A stretch of 47,124 bases of DNA. It comes from Thermoplasmata archaeon (GTDB lineage Archaea; Thermoplasmatota; Thermoplasmata; Lutacidiplasmatales; UBA184). The notes below the pieces were generated by a model. The model was not told where the DNA came from, did no database searches, and saw only the letters and a list, made by a program, of their open reading frames with translations. Positions 27,783 to 36,750 of the stretch are shown here, in pieces. Location: NCBI GenBank assembly GCA_030037955.1, contig JASHPT010000118.1:1-47124 (forward strand), in the 5' to 3' direction. Every line of letters starts with the position of its first letter. Position 1 is the first letter of the stretch. A program made the translations under genes and the position numbers.

Positions 27783-28958
27783 TTGTGGTTCGACTTTGGG
27801 TCCATCACGCCCGCGAGGTCGGAGTCGAGTCCGCCGCGCCGACGGGGAACCTTGCTTCTCGAGGATGGCACCCGCTTCGATGGGATAGGCTTCGGGGCGT
27901 CGACGACGGTCGTCGGCGAAGTCGTGTTCACCACCGGGATGGTGGGGTATCCGGAGTCTCTCACCGACCCCTCCTTCCGGGGACAGATCCTGGCCTTCAC
28001 GTATCCGCTCCTCGGAAACTACGGAGTGCCCCCTACGACGGTCCGCGACGAGTGGGGGCTTCCCCGGTTCCTGGAGTCGACCGGGGTCCAGGTCCGCGGA
28101 ATGGTGGTCCGGGGACTCACCCCCCCGAGTCACTGGCAATCCCGGCATCCACTCGAACAGTGGCTCCAGGACTCCGGTGTCCCCGGGATCGCGGGGGTCG
28201 ATACCCGACGGTTGACGGAACACCTGCGCGCCGACGGGGTGGTCCGCGGCGCGCTGCACGTCGGGAGCACGCTCCCCTCGGACGACACGCTCGCCGAGGA
28301 GATTCGACGAGCTCCCGGGTACGCCGACGAGGACTACATGGCCCAAGTTTCGGTGCGTCATCCCCTCGCGTACGGTGACCCCTCGGCTCCGCTCGTTGCC
28401 GTGCTGGATTGCGGCGTCAAGGCGAGCATCCTGCGGGCGCTCCTGTCCCGGAATCTTGGCGTCCTCCGGCTTCCGCACGATGCCCCGGTGCCCGAGCGCT
28501 GGGAGGGCCGGCGAGTCCGCGGACTGGTCGTGGGGAACGGACCCGGGGATCCCGAGCGCCTGACGTCGACGGTCGCGGAGATCCGGCAAGCGGTCCAGGC
28601 CCGCCTCCCGGTCCTCGGAATCTGCCTCGGGAACCAGCTCCTCGCTCTCGCCCAAGGCGGACGGACGTTCAAGCTGAAATACGGCCATCGCGGCCAGAAC
28701 AAGACCGTCTGCTTCCCGAACGGCCGCTCCCTGATTATGAGCGAGAACCACGGCTACGCCGTCGACCCCTCGTCGCTTCGGGGGACCGGCCTGGTCGCCT
28801 GGGCCACCAACCCCGACGACGGCACGCTCGAAGGGCTTCGGGATCGGAGCGGACGAATCCTCGCGCTCCAGGGCCATCCGGAGGGACATCCCGGCCCACA
28901 AGAAGCGGGGTTCGTCTTTGACCAGTTCGCGGACGGCGTGCACCGGAGGAGTCGATGA
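27783..28958 (+). CDS. carA: Carbamoyl-phosphate synthase small subunit
   Basis: GEVVFTTGMVGYPESLTDPSFRGQILAFTYPLLGNYGV, GVDTRRLTEHLR, glutaminase LGICLGNQLLALAQGG, LQGHPEGHPGPQ. Start codon uncertain (TTG at 27783, or a downstream TTG). Confidence 0.94.
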   Translation: MWFDFGSITPARSESSPPRRRGTLLLEDGTRFDGIGFGASTTVVGEVVFTTGMVGYPESLTDPSFRGQILAFTYPLLGNYGVPPTTVRDEWGLPRFLESTGVQVRGMVVRGLTPPSHWQSRHPLEQWLQDSGVPGIAGVDTRRLTEHLRADGVVRGALHVGSTLPSDDTLAEEIRRAPGYADEDYMAQVSVRHPLAYGDPSAPLVAVLDCGVKASILRALLSRNLGVLRLPHDAPVPERWEGRRVRGLVVGNGPGDPERLTSTVAEIRQAVQARLPVLGICLGNQLLALAQGGRTFKLKYGHRGQNKTVCFPNGRSLIMSENHGYAVDPSSLRGTGLVAWATNPDDGTLEGLRDRSGRILALQGHPEGHPGPQEAGFVFDQFADGVHRRSR

Positions 28959-31900
28959 GCGCACGTCGGTTCCAGAAGATCGTAGTCCTGGGGTCCGGTG
29001 CGCTCAAGATCGGCGAAGCGGGGGAGTTCGACTACTCCGGTAGCCAGTGCCTGCGGGCGCTCGAGGAAGAGGGCGTCTATGCGGTCGTCGTGAACCCCAA
29101 CATCGCGACCCTCCAGACCGATCCGCCGAAGCACGGCCGCGTCTACCTCCAGCCGGTGCGACCGGAGTTCGTGGAGCCGATCCTCGAGGCCGAACGACCG
29201 GAGGGGATGATGCTGAGCTTCGGAGGCCAGACCGCACTCGACTGCGGCATCCGTCTTGCGGACCGAGGGGCCTACCGGCGCACCGGGGTCAAAGTACTGG
29301 GCACGCCGCTCCAGGGCATCCGGGATACCGAGGACCGGGCGCTCTTCGTCTCCGCGATGGGCCGGGCCCGAGTCCCGGTGCTGCCCAGCCGGGCCGTCTA
29401 CTCCGTCGACGAGGCCCTTGCGGCCGCGGACCTCCTCGGCACACCGGTCATGATCCGGGTCGCGTACACGCTCGGAGGGAAGGGCGGCGGCGTGGCCTGG
29501 GACCGGGCCGGAGTACGCGAGATCGCCGAACGGGGCCTCCGGTTGAGTCCGGTCGGGCAGATCCTCCTCGAACGCTACGTCGGCGACTTCAAGCAGATCG
29601 AGTATGAGATCGTCCGCGACCGAAAGGGCAACACTCTCACCGTCTGCAACATGGAGAACGTGCTCGCCATGCGCGTGCACACGGGCGACAACATCGTCAT
29701 CGCCCCGTCGCAGACCCTCAACGACTCGGAGTACCAGCTGCTGCGGCAGGCCGCGCTCCGCGCCGCGACCGAGGTAGGTATCGTCGGGGAGTGCAACATC
29801 CAGTTCGCCCTCGACCCGCAGAGCGAGGAGTACTACGCGATCGAGATCAACGCACGATTGTCCCGGTCGAGCGCCCTCGCGAGCAAAGCGACCGGGTACC
29901 CGCTGGCGTACGTCGCGGCGAAGCTCGCGCTCGGATACACGCTCCCGGAGCTCAAGAATCGAGTGACCGGCGTGACGACCGCCTGCTTCGAGCCGGCCCT
30001 CGACTACGTCGTCGTGAAACTCCCGCGTTGGGACCTCGACAAGTTCGAGCGCGCCGACCGGCGCCTGGGCCCCTCGATGAAGTCGGTCGGGGAGGTCATG
30101 GGGATCGGCGCCTCCTTCCCCGAGGCCATCCAGAAGGCCGTGCGGATGAGCGACCCGACGGTCGACCTGGTTCCGCCGGCGACTCCCCGACCGCTCGCCG
30201 AGGTCGAGCCGGAGCTCCGGCGGGCGGGACCGGAGATCCTCTTCCGGGTTCTCGAGGCGCTCGAGGCCGGCGCAACGGTCCAGCATATCGCGCAGCTGTC
30301 CGCGATCGACCCGTGGTTCGTCGAGCAACTCGCCCTCGTGGTCCGGGAAGACCGGGCCCTTCGACGACTGGCCGGAAAGCCCCTGCCCGGGGCCCGGCTC
30401 CGGTCGGCGAAGGAGCTCGGGTTCTCCGACCGGGCCATCGGCCGGGCGACACACCACTCGGAAGCGGCCGTCCGGGCTCGACGGCTCCACCTCGGCGTCC
30501 GGCCGCACGTTCGCATGATCGACACGCTGGCCGGGGAGTGGCCGGCGCGGACGAACTACCTCTACCTGACGTACCGGGCCGACGCGGACGATGTCCGCCC
30601 CTCTCCGAAGGGCAGTGCCCTCGTCCTCGGCGCCGGACCCTACCGGATCGGGTCGAGCGTCGAGTTCGACTGGTCGACGACGAACCTGGTCGCGGGGCTC
30701 AAGGCGGCCGGCATCCCCTCGGTAACGATCCTGAACTCCAACCCGGAGACGGTCTCGACGGACTACGACCGGTCGGACCGGCTCTACTTCGAGGAGATCA
30801 CGCTCGAACGCGTGCAGGACCTGTTCGACCTCGAGAAGTTCCGGGGCGTCGTGACCTGCGTCGGCAGCCAGCTGGCCCAGAACCTGGCGCCGGCCCTGAA
30901 GCGCACGGGAGTCCCGGTGCTGGGCACCACGCCCGAGGCCATCGAGACGGCCGAGGACCGGTCGCAGTTCGCGCGTCTCCTGGAACGGCTCGGGATCCCT
31001 CAGCCGGCCTGGAAGGCGTTCACCACGCTGGAGGAGGCTTCGGCGTTCGCCGACGAGGTCGGCTACCCGGTGCTGGTCCGGCCGTCGTTCGTGCTCAGCG
31101 GGCAGGCGATGCGGGTGATCTGGGGCCGACCGGACCTGGCCCGGTTCTTGGAGGTGGCCCTGCGGATCTCCCGCGAGCACCCGGTGGTCGTCACCAAGTT
31201 CGTCCAGGGCGCCGACGAGCTCGAGCTGGATGCGATCTCGGACGGAGAGAAGATCCTCGTGGCCGGCGTCCTCGAGCATGTCGAGCGGGCCGGCGTGCAC
31301 TCGGGGGACGCGATCTTCTCGATCCCGCCCCGACGGACCGTGCTCGCCGTCCAGGAGGACCTCGTCCGGGCCGCCGAGCGGATCGCCCAGGCGCTGCGGA
31401 TCCGGGGCCCGTTCAACATCCAGTACCTGGTCAAGGACGGCCAGTTCCAGATCATCGAGCTCAATCTCCGGGCCAGCCGCTCGCTCCCCTTCCTCTCCAA
31501 GTTCACCGGCCTCCCGCTCATCGACGAGGCGGCCCGTGCCCTGCTGGGGGAGCCGCTCTCCCGGAGCGGCTGGAGCCCTCCGCCTCCGGACCGCTGGGGA
31601 GTCAAAGTACCCCAGTTCTCGTTCCTGCAGCTCGTCGGCGCCGACCCGTTGCTCGGCGTCGAGATGCAGTCGACCGGCGAGGTCGCCTGCTTCGGCGCGA
31701 GCTTTCCGGATGCCCTGATGCGCGGGCTCTTCGCGGCCGGCTGGACCGCGCCGCGCGCCGGGGGCCGGGCCTTTGTCTCCGTCGGAGGTCCGACGCTCAA
31801 GGCGGAGATGCTGCCGAGTGTGGAGCGGCTCGCCTCCCTCGGCTTCGGCCTCGCGGCGACCGAGGACACGGCGCTGTATCTGTCGCAGGCCGGCTTTTCG

Positions 31901-32257
31901 GACGTGGCCGTGCTCTACAAGGTCAGCGAGCCGGACCGGCACCCGAACATCCTCGAGGCCCTGGCCGACGAACGGGTGTCGATCGTCCTCAACGTGCCCC
32001 TGTCGCTCTCGCAGGAGAAGCTCGAGCAGATGCTGGAGGACGAGTACGTGCTGCGGCGGCGGGCGATCGAGCTCGGGATCCCGCTGTTCACCAGCCTCGA
32101 GGTCTTCCAGGCCTACGTCGAGGGACTCGCCTGGATGAAGGACCACGCGCTGTCCGTGCAGCCGACCTATGGACCCCACGGGACGGCCCGCCCGGAGGGC
32201 CCTACCGTGACGCTGGGCGTCCGACTGCCGCTGACCGCGCCACCGAAGGCGAAGTAA
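28955..32257 (+). CDS. carB: Carbamoyl-phosphate synthase large subunit
   Basis: VLGSGALKIGEAGEFDYSGSQCLRALEEEG, NPNIATLQTD, LVLGAGPYRIGSSVEFDWSTTNLVAGLKAAG, NSNPETVSTDYD. ATGA overlap with carA. Confidence 0.97.
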   Translation: MSARRFQKIVVLGSGALKIGEAGEFDYSGSQCLRALEEEGVYAVVVNPNIATLQTDPPKHGRVYLQPVRPEFVEPILEAERPEGMMLSFGGQTALDCGIRLADRGAYRRTGVKVLGTPLQGIRDTEDRALFVSAMGRARVPVLPSRAVYSVDEALAAADLLGTPVMIRVAYTLGGKGGGVAWDRAGVREIAERGLRLSPVGQILLERYVGDFKQIEYEIVRDRKGNTLTVCNMENVLAMRVHTGDNIVIAPSQTLNDSEYQLLRQAALRAATEVGIVGECNIQFALDPQSEEYYAIEINARLSRSSALASKATGYPLAYVAAKLALGYTLPELKNRVTGVTTACFEPALDYVVVKLPRWDLDKFERADRRLGPSMKSVGEVMGIGASFPEAIQKAVRMSDPTVDLVPPATPRPLAEVEPELRRAGPEILFRVLEALEAGATVQHIAQLSAIDPWFVEQLALVVREDRALRRLAGKPLPGARLRSAKELGFSDRAIGRATHHSEAAVRARRLHLGVRPHVRMIDTLAGEWPARTNYLYLTYRADADDVRPSPKGSALVLGAGPYRIGSSVEFDWSTTNLVAGLKAAGIPSVTILNSNPETVSTDYDRSDRLYFEEITLERVQDLFDLEKFRGVVTCVGSQLAQNLAPALKRTGVPVLGTTPEAIETAEDRSQFARLLERLGIPQPAWKAFTTLEEASAFADEVGYPVLVRPSFVLSGQAMRVIWGRPDLARFLEVALRISREHPVVVTKFVQGADELELDAISDGEKILVAGVLEHVERAGVHSGDAIFSIPPRRTVLAVQEDLVRAAERIAQALRIRGPFNIQYLVKDGQFQIIELNLRASRSLPFLSKFTGLPLIDEAARALLGEPLSRSGWSPPPPDRWGVKVPQFSFLQLVGADPLLGVEMQSTGEVACFGASFPDALMRGLFAAGWTAPRAGGRAFVSVGGPTLKAEMLPSVERLASLGFGLAATEDTALYLSQAGFSDVAVLYKVSEPDRHPNILEALADERVSIVLNVPLSLSQEKLEQMLEDEYVLRRRAIELGIPLFTSLEVFQAYVEGLAWMKDHALSVQPTYGPHGTARPEGPTVTLGVRLPLTAPPKAK

Positions 32258-32263
32258 CCGCCC

Positions 32264-32974
32264 TCAGCGGTCGTCCGACGGAGGGACCGACCGCGCCGGC
32301 TGCATCGGGAACTTCGATACCGAGTACTCGGGGACGAGGGTGCTGGTGTCGACGACCTCGGGCAGTCCCCGGATCCGCTCGGTGACGAAGTCGAGCACCT
32401 GGCGTTTCCGCGTGTTCGCCTCGCGGAACTCGAGGACCAGGAACGCGTCCCAGTCGCCCGTCAGCAGGTGGAGCTCTCGGACCTCCGGATAGGTGAGGAC
32501 GATGTCGCGGATCCGGTCGAGGTCTCCGCCGCGGACCTTGATGTACGTGAAGGCCCGGAGCCGGAACATCTCGGTCGGCATCATGTCGCAGAGCCGCTCC
32601 TCCGTGAACGCGGAGACACCCTCGAGGCGCTGGCCGGAGGCGGAGATCAGCACCGGGAACCGCTCCACGCCTCGGAGATGCTCCGCGACCAGCTTCGTGA
32701 GCATGCTGGCCTTGCCGACGTCCACGACCCGGATCCGGTACCCGCGGCGGGCCGCGGTCTCTTCCGCCATCGCGAGGCAGTGCGCCTGGTCGTCCGAGAG
32801 GAAGTAGGCCTCCTCCGCGGTCCCGGCGCCTTCGTCGCCGCCCGCCCCCGTCTGGTGGACGTCGCCGACCTCGGGCGTCAGCGCGACCCGGGCGGCCGAG
32901 GGCCGGTAGAAGTTCGTGACGACCTTCTTGCTCTGCACGTAGAGCGTGAGCTGCCGGCTCTTGTCCTCGACCAT
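32264..32974 (-). CDS. Thioredoxin/glutaredoxin-like fold fused to C-terminal AsnC/Lrp ligand-binding (RAM)-like domain
   Basis: N-terminal RIRVVDVGKASMLTKLVAEHLRGVERFPVLISASGQRLEG; C-terminal AFTYIKVRGGDLDRIRDIVLTYPEVRELHLLTGDWDAFLVLEF. Confidence 0.75.
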   Translation of the reverse strand: MVEDKSRQLTLYVQSKKVVTNFYRPSAARVALTPEVGDVHQTGAGGDEGAGTAEEAYFLSDDQAHCLAMAEETAARRGYRIRVVDVGKASMLTKLVAEHLRGVERFPVLISASGQRLEGVSAFTEERLCDMMPTEMFRLRAFTYIKVRGGDLDRIRDIVLTYPEVRELHLLTGDWDAFLVLEFREANTRKRQVLDFVTERIRGLPEVVDTSTLVPEYSVSKFPMQPARSVPPSDDR

Positions 32975-33000
32975 GGGGATGGGACGGCCACTGGAGGGCG

Positions 33001-33009
33001 CTATTTAAG
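33001..33009 (-). promoter_or_regulatory. TATA-like element for the Trx-fold/RAM gene
   Basis: Minus-strand CTTAAATAG centred ~31 nt upstream of the ATG at 32974. Confidence 0.5.
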
Positions 33010-33020
33010 GAGATTTTAGT

Positions 33021-33066
33021 GAAAAATGGAAAGAAAGGGGTTCGGGCCTGCCGTGGGGCAGGCCCG
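33021..33066 (-). terminator. Hairpin plus T-rich tract downstream of the OB-fold/SSB gene
   Basis: Perfect 10-bp stem CGGGCCTGCC/GGCAGGCCCG with 4-nt loop (33043-33066), followed on the minus strand by CCCCTTTCTTTCCATTTTTC. Confidence 0.7.
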
Positions 33067-33090
33067 GGGGTCGGTCCGCGGGACGCGGAC

Positions 33091-33585
33091 CTAGTACCGC
33101 TTGTAGCTCTCGGAGCGTTCCCGGCCGCCGCTGTCGCCGCCGCCGTAGCGGGAGCCGCCGCCGCCGTAGCCGCCGGAGCCTCGGTCCCGGTAGCCGCCGC
33201 CGCCCCCGTAGGAGCGACGCTCGGTCTCGAACTCCTGCTGGCTCATGTCGAGCTGCTGGTTCACCGCCGCCACGTCATCGTTCGACTTGGACAGCTGTCC
33301 GTACCGGCCCACGTTGAGGCGCATGTGGCCTCGGACCAGGGAGACGTATCCGTTGTCGATGAGGATGTTCTCGTCCTTCGTGATCGAGCCGATCTGCTCG
33401 TTCCAAAGGGAGAGCGTGATGACCGCCGTGTCATCGCCGATCACCGCTTCGGCCACCTTTCGGGGGTCGCCGTACTTTCCCATCACCTGCTTCGCCTCGC
33501 CCACGTTGACAACCTTCGCGTGGACGTTGACTTGCTTCGAGCTCGGGGTCAGGTCTCGCACTTTCGTCAGGGGTTTGTCTGCCAT
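33091..33585 (-). CDS. Single-stranded nucleic-acid-binding OB-fold protein with Gly/Arg/Tyr-rich tail
   Basis: OB-fold-like VNVHAKVVNVGEAKQV...GDDTAVITLSLWNEQIGSI..LIDNGYVSLVRGHMRLNVGRYGQLSK; tail GGGGGYRDRGSGGYGGGGSRYGGG. Confidence 0.87.
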   Translation of the reverse strand: MADKPLTKVRDLTPSSKQVNVHAKVVNVGEAKQVMGKYGDPRKVAEAVIGDDTAVITLSLWNEQIGSITKDENILIDNGYVSLVRGHMRLNVGRYGQLSKSNDDVAAVNQQLDMSQQEFETERRSYGGGGGYRDRGSGGYGGGGSRYGGGDSGGRERSESYKRY

Positions 33586-33876
33586 GTTCTCTGTCGCCTT
33601 CTCTTCGCGTTTCGCGTTCTTTCCTTGTCGTGAAATGGCCTGCCCTCCCTCACATCGGGCTGTCGGGCGTCAACGTCCCACGAAAAGTAGGCGGTCTGAC
33701 GGCGGCGGCTGGATGGGCTGGAGTCTCGGACCCTTTCAGCCCAAGGACTGGGCCCGTCTATTTAAAGGGCCCCACTCCGCGAGAGGGTGTGGCACGCCCG
33801 CCACGCCCGGGCCCCCGAATCGGCCGGTTCCTATCGAACACTAGGTTTTTCTCCCTCGCACCGGGGTCGAACGTCG

Positions 33877-34656
33877 GTGAGTCGCGTGACACGCGAATTT
33901 GACGTCGGTCTCGAGCTCTTCAGCCGCAAGCAGTACGCCCGCGCGGCGAAGACGTTCGAGGAGGTCCTGCTCGGCGACCCCCACCACGCCCGCGCCTGGT
34001 CGTATCTCGGGATCGCCCTCGCCCACCTGGGCCGGGCCCCGGATGCCGAGGAGGCCCTCCATCGGGCCCTCGAGCTCGCTCCCGGGAACGGAGAGTGCTG
34101 GTTCCATCTGGGGGTAGCCGCTACGCTCCGGGCGGACTGGCACGAGGCCGCCGAGTCGTTCCGCCACGCCGCGGCGTTGATGCCGCACGACATGGCGACC
34201 TGGCACCGCCTGGGCGTTGCGTTGGCCGAGGCGGGGGACGCGGAGGGCAGCACCGCCGCCTTCGAGCGAGCCCTGATCCTCTCGCGAGAGACGAGCAGTC
34301 CGGAAGCGACGGCCCGACCCCATCGCGGCCCGGTCGACGACCACCTGTCCGAACCCGGAGAACGGGAAGGACCCAAGGAGGCCGAGAGTTGGATCTCCCT
34401 CGCACTCTCCCTGCTGACCCTTGGGGAGGTGGAAGAGGCGGTGGCCGCCTACGAACGGGGCTACAGTGTCGATCCGGACCGTGCCCGGCACTCCATGTTC
34501 CGCCCCATGCTGAAGCTGCTGACCGCTACGTCCGGGGACTCGCCGGAGGACCTGCCCGGCGGGCGGACCCTCGAGGTCGCGCCCGTGTCCCCTCTGCGGC
34601 CGCCCAGCCGCCCCGCGCCGCCGGATCCGGACGGGCCCCTCTCCGGAGTCGGCTGA
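33877..34656 (+). CDS. Tetratricopeptide (TPR) repeat protein
   Basis: Repeats such as ARAWSYLGIALAHLGRAPDAEEALHRALELAPGNGECWFHLGVAATLRADWHEAAESF. GTG start inferred. Confidence 0.82.
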   Translation: MSRVTREFDVGLELFSRKQYARAAKTFEEVLLGDPHHARAWSYLGIALAHLGRAPDAEEALHRALELAPGNGECWFHLGVAATLRADWHEAAESFRHAAALMPHDMATWHRLGVALAEAGDAEGSTAAFERALILSRETSSPEATARPHRGPVDDHLSEPGEREGPKEAESWISLALSLLTLGEVEEAVAAYERGYSVDPDRARHSMFRPMLKLLTATSGDSPEDLPGGRTLEVAPVSPLRPPSRPAPPDPDGPLSGVG

Positions 34657-34676
34657 CCGGCCCGGCCCGCAAAGCA

Positions 34677-35864
34677 CTAGGGGAGCGGGACCTCGCCCCG
34701 AACGACGGGCCCCGCCGCGTCCGACCGCTCGCCGCCTTCCAGGATCAGGGACTCCGCGGTGCCGACGACGGCCTCCTTGCGCTTCGCGTGCTCCTGGAGG
34801 AAGTCGTTCACGCGGACGACGAGCCGCGACTTGCAGTCGCCGCACAGCAGGGCGCCGGAGCGGCAGCCGGCGGTGACCTCCTCGAATTCCGCGTCGTTCT
34901 TCGCGAACTTCGACCGCCACTGGGCCCACACGGAGCAGACCTCGGGAACGGCCCCCAGCCGGCGCTGTTCCTCGACCGTGGCCCGGCCGCCCGTGAGGGC
35001 GTTCTTGATCTTGCGCTCCACGTCCTTGGGCCGGTCCGTGAGGAAGATGGCGTTCTCCTTCGAGTCGCCGGTCGTGGACATGACCCGCTCCCCGAGCAGG
35101 CCCGGCAGCATGATCGAGTGCATCAGCGCCGGCTTGGGGTAGCCGAGGCTCTCGGCGAGGTCCCGGCTCACGCGGAAGTGCGGGTCCTGGTCGATGCCGC
35201 ACGGGATGAGACACGGGATCGGCCGACCCGCGTACCAGGACGGCCAGAAGCAGGGAACGCTCTGGAGTGCGGTGTAGAAGATGGCCCCGATGTTCTGGCT
35301 GGCGGAGAAGCCGAAGACGGCCTTGACGGTGGAGAAGTTGACCCGCTTGGCCACGTCCACCGCGAGCGGATACATCGCGCCGATGGAGCGGGTATCGAAG
35401 AAGACCCGCGTTCTCGCCGGGTCGAAGCCGAGCGCCAGCAGGTCGGCCAGGTTGTCGAGACCCCAGCGATAGGTCTCCTCCCGGGACAGGCCGCCGCGGA
35501 CCCAGAACTTCTCGTCGTCGGTGATCTGGATGTACATCGGAGCGTCGAACTTCTCCTGCAACCACCGGCACAGGTCGAACGGAAGGAGATGCGAGGTGTG
35601 CAGTGGGCCCGAGGGACCCCGGCCCGAGTACAGGAAGAAGCCCTGGCCGGCCGCCGCGAGCCTCAGCGTCTCTCCCAGGTCCCGGTGAGAGAAGTAGATC
35701 CCGCGGGCCAGGAGGGGATGGAGCTCCCCATCCGCCCGCGCCCGGATCTGCGCCAGCAGGTCGGGCGTGAGATCCTGGGTGCCGAACATCTCCTTGAGAC
35801 GAGCGTAATCGATGTGGCCCTTGACCTCGTACGGCGTGACGACGAACTCGTCCTTCGTCGGCAC
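34677..35864 (-). CDS. trpS: Tryptophan--tRNA ligase
   Basis: GRGPSGPLHTSHLLPFDLCRWLQ, ITDDEKF, FSASQNIGAIFYTALQSVPCF, CGIDQDPHFRVSRD, C-terminal SGALLCGDCKSRL typical of archaeal TrpRS. Confidence 0.9.
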   Translation of the reverse strand: MPTKDEFVVTPYEVKGHIDYARLKEMFGTQDLTPDLLAQIRARADGELHPLLARGIYFSHRDLGETLRLAAAGQGFFLYSGRGPSGPLHTSHLLPFDLCRWLQEKFDAPMYIQITDDEKFWVRGGLSREETYRWGLDNLADLLALGFDPARTRVFFDTRSIGAMYPLAVDVAKRVNFSTVKAVFGFSASQNIGAIFYTALQSVPCFWPSWYAGRPIPCLIPCGIDQDPHFRVSRDLAESLGYPKPALMHSIMLPGLLGERVMSTTGDSKENAIFLTDRPKDVERKIKNALTGGRATVEEQRRLGAVPEVCSVWAQWRSKFAKNDAEFEEVTAGCRSGALLCGDCKSRLVVRVNDFLQEHAKRKEAVVGTAESLILEGGERSDAAGPVVRGEVPLP

Positions 35865-35883
35865 GGCGGAACCGCTCCCGGCT

Positions 35884-36192
35884 CTAGCCTTCCGGGAAGG
35901 AGATCTTGCCGAGGATGACCTCTCGTTCGTGCATCGGAACTCCCATCGAGGAAAGCGCGGAGGCGATACAGATCCGCTCGTGGGTGTGGTGCACGGTGTT
36001 GCCGCAGGTGGGGCAGGTCGTGGAGCCCTGGATCAGCCGTCGGAGGCTCTCACGGCCCTCGGAGGAGTCCCGTCGGGCGAATCGGTCGATGAGCACGGAG
36101 GCCCCGGTCGCGTTCTCGAGCTCGGAGAGCGGCACCCGGACGGGGGTATTGCAGACCAGACAACGCGGCATCCGCCGGCAGGTGCACGCCAT
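35884..36192 (-). CDS. Small zinc-binding protein (two CxxC pairs)
   Basis: RCLVCNTPVRVPL and TCPTCGNTVHHTHERICI. Confidence 0.7.
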   Translation of the reverse strand: MACTCRRMPRCLVCNTPVRVPLSELENATGASVLIDRFARRDSSEGRESLRRLIQGSTTCPTCGNTVHHTHERICIASALSSMGVPMHEREVILGKISFPEG

Positions 36193-36206
36193 AGGGTCGT
36201 AGCACT

Positions 36207-36226
36207 AGAGACGTCTCTCCTTAAGG
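36207..36226 (-). promoter_or_regulatory. Palindromic operator candidate plus TATA-like element for the zinc-protein gene
   Basis: Perfect 12-bp palindrome AGAGACGTCTCT (36207-36218) next to CCTTAAGG (36219-36226), ~30 nt upstream of the minus-strand start at 36192. Confidence 0.5.
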
Positions 36227-36332
36227 TGTTCCCGAGCCCGTGCGCGATTCGCGGGGTCCCGCGCAAGGACCGGGCACGCCGAGGTGCGAGAACGAAAGCC
36301 GACGGATTCAAGTAGGGGAAGCCGAGCTACTT

Positions 36333-36683
36333 TTGCGTACGCAAGCGACGGATGGACGGTCCGACCCGATCCGGGCGACCCTGCTCGCGGTGCTCCGCCA
36401 GCTGAACCAGACGGAGGCCCATCACGAGGGGAACGAGCAGGACCAGGCCCTCGAGCTCGCCGAGATCGAGGCCCGGTTGTCGGACTTCTGGGCGGTCAAG
36501 CAGGGGAAGATCAAGATCCCCCTGGCCGTGGGACTCCTCCTCCGGAACAAGATGGTGGAGACCCGGGCCGACTCGAAGGAGTCCTGGCAGCGGCAGCGCA
36601 CCGTCCAGCAGCGGTACCAGATCACGGTCGAAGGCAAGCGGTTCCTTACCGAGGCCGTCACCTCGGAATCGCGCATCAAGTGA
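36333..36683 (+). CDS. Small hypothetical, winged-helix-like protein
   Basis: RATLLAVLRQLNQTEAHHEGNEQDQ...VKQGKIKIPLAVGLLLRNKMVETR...RYQITVEGKRFLTEA. Start uncertain (TTG 36333; ORF track gives 36240). Confidence 0.55.
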   Translation: MRTQATDGRSDPIRATLLAVLRQLNQTEAHHEGNEQDQALELAEIEARLSDFWAVKQGKIKIPLAVGLLLRNKMVETRADSKESWQRQRTVQQRYQITVEGKRFLTEAVTSESRIK

Positions 36684-36750
36684 GCCCCGGGCTCTGACGG
36701 CAGTTCGCCGCGCGCATAGCGTTTAATACGCATCCCTGTGTCGCTCGCCC

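Noticed and set aside
28754-32179. 1141-aa minus-strand ORF
   Set aside because: Fully antisense to the unmistakable carB gene; long shadow ORFs are expected at this GC content.
33110-33220. GGX-repeat-like DNA (CCGCCGCCG tracts) as a tandem repeat or CRISPR-like array
   Set aside because: Explained as coding sequence for the Gly-rich tail of the OB-fold protein.
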